DNA of 64,000 nt from Chloroflexota bacterium (lineage in GTDB: Bacteria; Chloroflexota; Dehalococcoidia; Lucifugimonadales; UBA3495). A program made the position numbers and the translations under genes. Each line of letters begins with the position of its first letter. Position 1 is the stretch's first letter. The notes under the pieces are model-generated. The model was not told the origin of the DNA. It did no database searches and saw nothing but the letters and a program-made list of their open reading frames with translations. This document shows, one piece after another, positions 62,036 to 64,000 of this stretch. Where the stretch lies: the NCBI GenBank assembly GCA_028874075.1, contig JAPPLU010000071.1, positions 1 to 64,000 on the forward strand, written 5' to 3'.

Positions 62036-63223
62036 GTGGACACACCAACTGCAACCAGAATCTGGCACGACCTGCATTACCGCCATACCGAACCTGACAC
62101 CCACCCGAAGATGTGGCGGCCTTTCATTGAGATCGACCCTTTCAATCCCCAGAATCGGGTGGCCGGCCACATTCAGTTCATCGGCGGCGACGAATACGGC
62201 GCGCTTGCAATTTCCCACGTAAACGACCTGCCCGCGCCCCAGCTCATCAAGGTTACCCCCAAGGCCGCCTACCCATTCCATAAGGACGGTTCCTGGGTGC
62301 TATACGGCGCACAGGAGGTTGCCGCCTTCGAAAAGATAGACGGGACCAACATCTGCCAGTACGGCTACCACGATGCTGACGGGAGGCCCTTCACCAGCTT
62401 CAAGCTGCGTACCCGGCCCTTTATGTCGCCCCACTTTCTGAACCTCTTGGAACGGGCCCTGGCAAACTATCCCGCCGTCCGCGCTCACCACCTGAATCCC
62501 GGCGAGGCTGCAGCCTACGAACTGTTCGGCTTAGAAAACCGCATGCTCATCTGCTATAACGTAGCCATCGATCTGGCGCTCCTATTTGGCAGGAATACGG
62601 AGGGAGAACTTGTGGCGCCCCACGAGGCAGCCAGTATGTTCGATGGACTGGATTGCCCGGTGGCGGACCGGCGTGCCATCGATTTGACAAGAGATTTGGA
62701 AGGTGAGTACCGGGAGCGGCAACAGGATATCAGCTCTCGGCTGGTCCGACTGGACGATGAGTATTTCGACGGGGAAGAAGGCGAAATGCTGTACGTCCGG
62801 TTTGCCGAAGGTTCGCGAGAGCATCCGGGCAGCTTCACTCGCCTGATCAAGCTAAAGCCGCCGGAAATCGAGGAAATTCACTGGGCGCTTGACCACGTCC
62901 CCCGGGAAGAGGCGGCCGCCGTGGCCCGTAACGTCTTCGAAGTCTCCGACACCCCTGAAGTGGCCGATATGGTGCAGTTACTCTCCGAAGAATGGAGCGA
63001 CGAGCAGATCGCCCGTTCCCTCGACACCATTCAGCGTGTCCTCCAGGAAGCCATCGAACGGCGGGCCTTCCAGGAAGAAGTGCTGGGCGTCTATGTGCAA
63101 CTTCACGGCCCGGACGACTTTCGCCTGGACCGCCCCGCCGTTATGCGTTCGATGGGCCAGCGGTTCGCCAAGTCCCAGATGTCTAAAATCTACGCCGTGC
63201 TGGTCGAAAGGGGCTACGGCTGA
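62036..63223 (+). CDS. Probable RNA ligase (covalent nucleotidyltransferase superfamily)
   Basis: A 395-residue protein. Motif I of the nucleotidyltransferase fold reads K100-I-D-G103 (FEKIDGTN); K100 would carry AMP. Motif IIIa-like AYELFGLENRM follows at 160-170, motif IV-like EGEMLYVRF at 248-256, and motif V LIKLKP at 270-275. Order and spacing fit the RNA_ligase family better than DNA ligases. The C-terminal 110 residues look helical. Start is GTG at 62036 with GGGGAGG upstream. It stands alone after the thi terminator. Substrate and true RNA-joining activity are inferred. Confidence 0.8.
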   Translation: MDTPTATRIWHDLHYRHTEPDTHPKMWRPFIEIDPFNPQNRVAGHIQFIGGDEYGALAISHVNDLPAPQLIKVTPKAAYPFHKDGSWVLYGAQEVAAFEKIDGTNICQYGYHDADGRPFTSFKLRTRPFMSPHFLNLLERALANYPAVRAHHLNPGEAAAYELFGLENRMLICYNVAIDLALLFGRNTEGELVAPHEAASMFDGLDCPVADRRAIDLTRDLEGEYRERQQDISSRLVRLDDEYFDGEEGEMLYVRFAEGSREHPGSFTRLIKLKPPEIEEIHWALDHVPREEAAAVARNVFEVSDTPEVADMVQLLSEEWSDEQIARSLDTIQRVLQEAIERRAFQEEVLGVYVQLHGPDDFRLDRPAVMRSMGQRFAKSQMSKIYAVLVERGYG

Positions 63224-63346
63224 TTCTGCGCCGAGCGGCCGTTTTACCCACGAACAGGCGCAAACTCTCGAGAATAGCCAGGCCGCGGGACCGAGTCATC
63301 AGTGCATATTTGTGCCTGTTCATGGACTGAGTCTGTTTGGAGTAAG

Positions 63347-63733
63347 CTAGTCCCGCTGCAGCAGCTCGATTCGCACGTCGTCGGGCGCCCTGACGAAGGC
63401 CACGTGAACACCTGGGCGAATGGTGCGGGGTTCCCGGGCCATATCCGCTCCGCGACGCTTCAGTTCCGCCACCGTTTCCTCCAGGTTGTCCACGCGAAAG
63501 CCGAAATGGTCCAGCCCCAGGTGCGGGTCCCTGGGGCTCGACTCCATATCCTCGTCCGCTGGCGCCGCGGCAATGAACACCATCAGCCCGTCAATATCCA
63601 GGTCGGTGCGCACGAATCCGTCCGACTGGACCGACTTGATAACCCGGGCGTCGAACATCTTCTCGAAATACTCGGCCATCTCATCGGGATTCTTGGTACG
63701 CAGGTGAATGTGGTCGTAAGTGTATTTAGGCAT
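63347..63733 (-). CDS. VOC family protein (2)
   Basis: A 128-residue vicinal-oxygen-chelate protein: MPKYTYDHIHLRTKNPDEMAEYFEKMFDA, LGLDHFGFRVDNLEETVAELKRRG, and VAFVRAPDDVRIELLQRD. It resembles the VOC gene at 37735. A dioxygenase, glyoxalase or isomerase role is possible. The upstream region on this strand contains two tiny overlapping frames with ribosome binding sites. Convergent with the RNA ligase-like gene. Confidence 0.9.
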   Translation of the reverse strand: MPKYTYDHIHLRTKNPDEMAEYFEKMFDARVIKSVQSDGFVRTDLDIDGLMVFIAAAPADEDMESSPRDPHLGLDHFGFRVDNLEETVAELKRRGADMAREPRTIRPGVHVAFVRAPDDVRIELLQRD

Positions 63734-64000
63734 GGCAAGCCCTTCCTGTCCTGAATTTGTGAGGTCAAGTTAGGTTCGCCGAAGGAGTTTGTCAAGAACG
63801 CCACACTTGGCGGCAACTCTCTTGGTCATCTGGTCTCTCCTGGTAATGAATAGCAGGCACGTTCCCCGACTGCTGACATTTTCTCCTTGCCACTCCGCAC
63901 GGCACCTCTCCACCATGAGGATACAAGCTTATGCCCTCGGGGGCAGCCCTGCGCATCTGCGATGTCCCAAAAGGCGATCTAAACGGCAAACACTCCGTCA
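63734..64000. other. Right-end intergenic sequence
   Basis: No gene of usual size. Two tiny minus-strand frames, 63826-63879 (17 codons) and 63770-63829 (19 codons), overlap by ATGA and each has an AGGAG-like site. Both are probably chance. Confidence 0.3.

Noticed and set aside
1..64000. tRNA genes, CRISPR arrays and insertion sequences
   Set aside because: I looked for T-loop motifs, regularly spaced repeats and transposase domains and found none that stand up.

Overview
The window reads as a chromosomal segment of a moderately GC-rich bacterium with densely packed genes on both strands. It carries no rRNA, tRNA, CRISPR array or transposase that I can recognise. The mix of genes suggests Chloroflexota, probably Dehalococcoidia or a SAR202-like lineage: three luciferase-type flavin oxidoreductases, enolase-superfamily, PEP-mutase-like, HpcH/HpaI and MDR enzymes scattered among core genes. 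This assignment is inference from gene content, not from a marker-gene tree.

Layout. 1-1.3 kb: ribosome maturation operon (rpsP, khpA, rimM). 1.5-6.4 kb: yebC-ruvC-ruvA, a nuclease-like gene of uncertain family, uvrB, then a good terminator. 6.5-9.2 kb: an orphan family-5 peptide-binding lipoprotein with a 350-nt structured leader. 9.4-18.2 kb: catabolic enzymes (two LLM flavin oxidoreductases, D-2-hydroxyacid dehydrogenase, quinone reductase, Asp-box propeller, SDR, S49 peptidase, acyl-CoA-dehydrogenase-like monooxygenase). 18.2-24 kb: mazG, small membrane and metal-binding proteins, a 2-keto-4-pentenoate hydratase-type enzyme and leucine dehydrogenase. 24.3-28.7 kb: moaD-moaE, a secreted dockerin protein, a MaoC-like protein, a LmbE-type deacetylase and arsM. 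29-42.9 kb: ThDP half-enzyme, enolase-superfamily enzyme, a GrdB-like gene interrupted by an in-frame UGA that is probably selenocysteine, zinc alcohol dehydrogenase, PEP-mutase-like enzyme, HpcH/HpaI aldolase, aldo/keto reductase and a FIST sensor. 42.9-52.8 kb: a signal-less periplasmic-binding-type protein, a pentapeptide-repeat/TIR protein, coaX-coaBC, a third LLM enzyme, an alpha/beta hydrolase, citrate synthase and a PNPOx-like protein. 52.8-59.5 kb: addB-addA. 59.8-61.9 kb: a TPP riboswitch with its terminator, then thiG-thiE-thiS and a small unknown gene. 62-64 kb: a probable RNA ligase and a VOC protein.

How it fits together. DNA maintenance is well represented (RuvAC, UvrB, AddAB, MazG), as are cofactor routes (thiamine thiazole branch, CoA steps 1-3, molybdopterin synthase). 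The rest looks like an oxidative or organosulfur/aromatic acid catabolism toolkit of single genes rather than one long pathway operon. Promoters are easy to see: many genes have a -35 TTGACN, a 17-18 nt spacer and a -10 TANANT. mazG and coaX have the -10 placed so that transcription should start at the ATG, which implies leaderless mRNAs.

The items most worth attention are the UGA-containing GrdB-like selenoprotein, the RNA ligase-like protein next to the thi operon, the PD-(D/E)XK-like gene between ruvA and uvrB, the pentapeptide-TIR fusion, and a family of GGGGCGAT palindromes in intergenic DNA.
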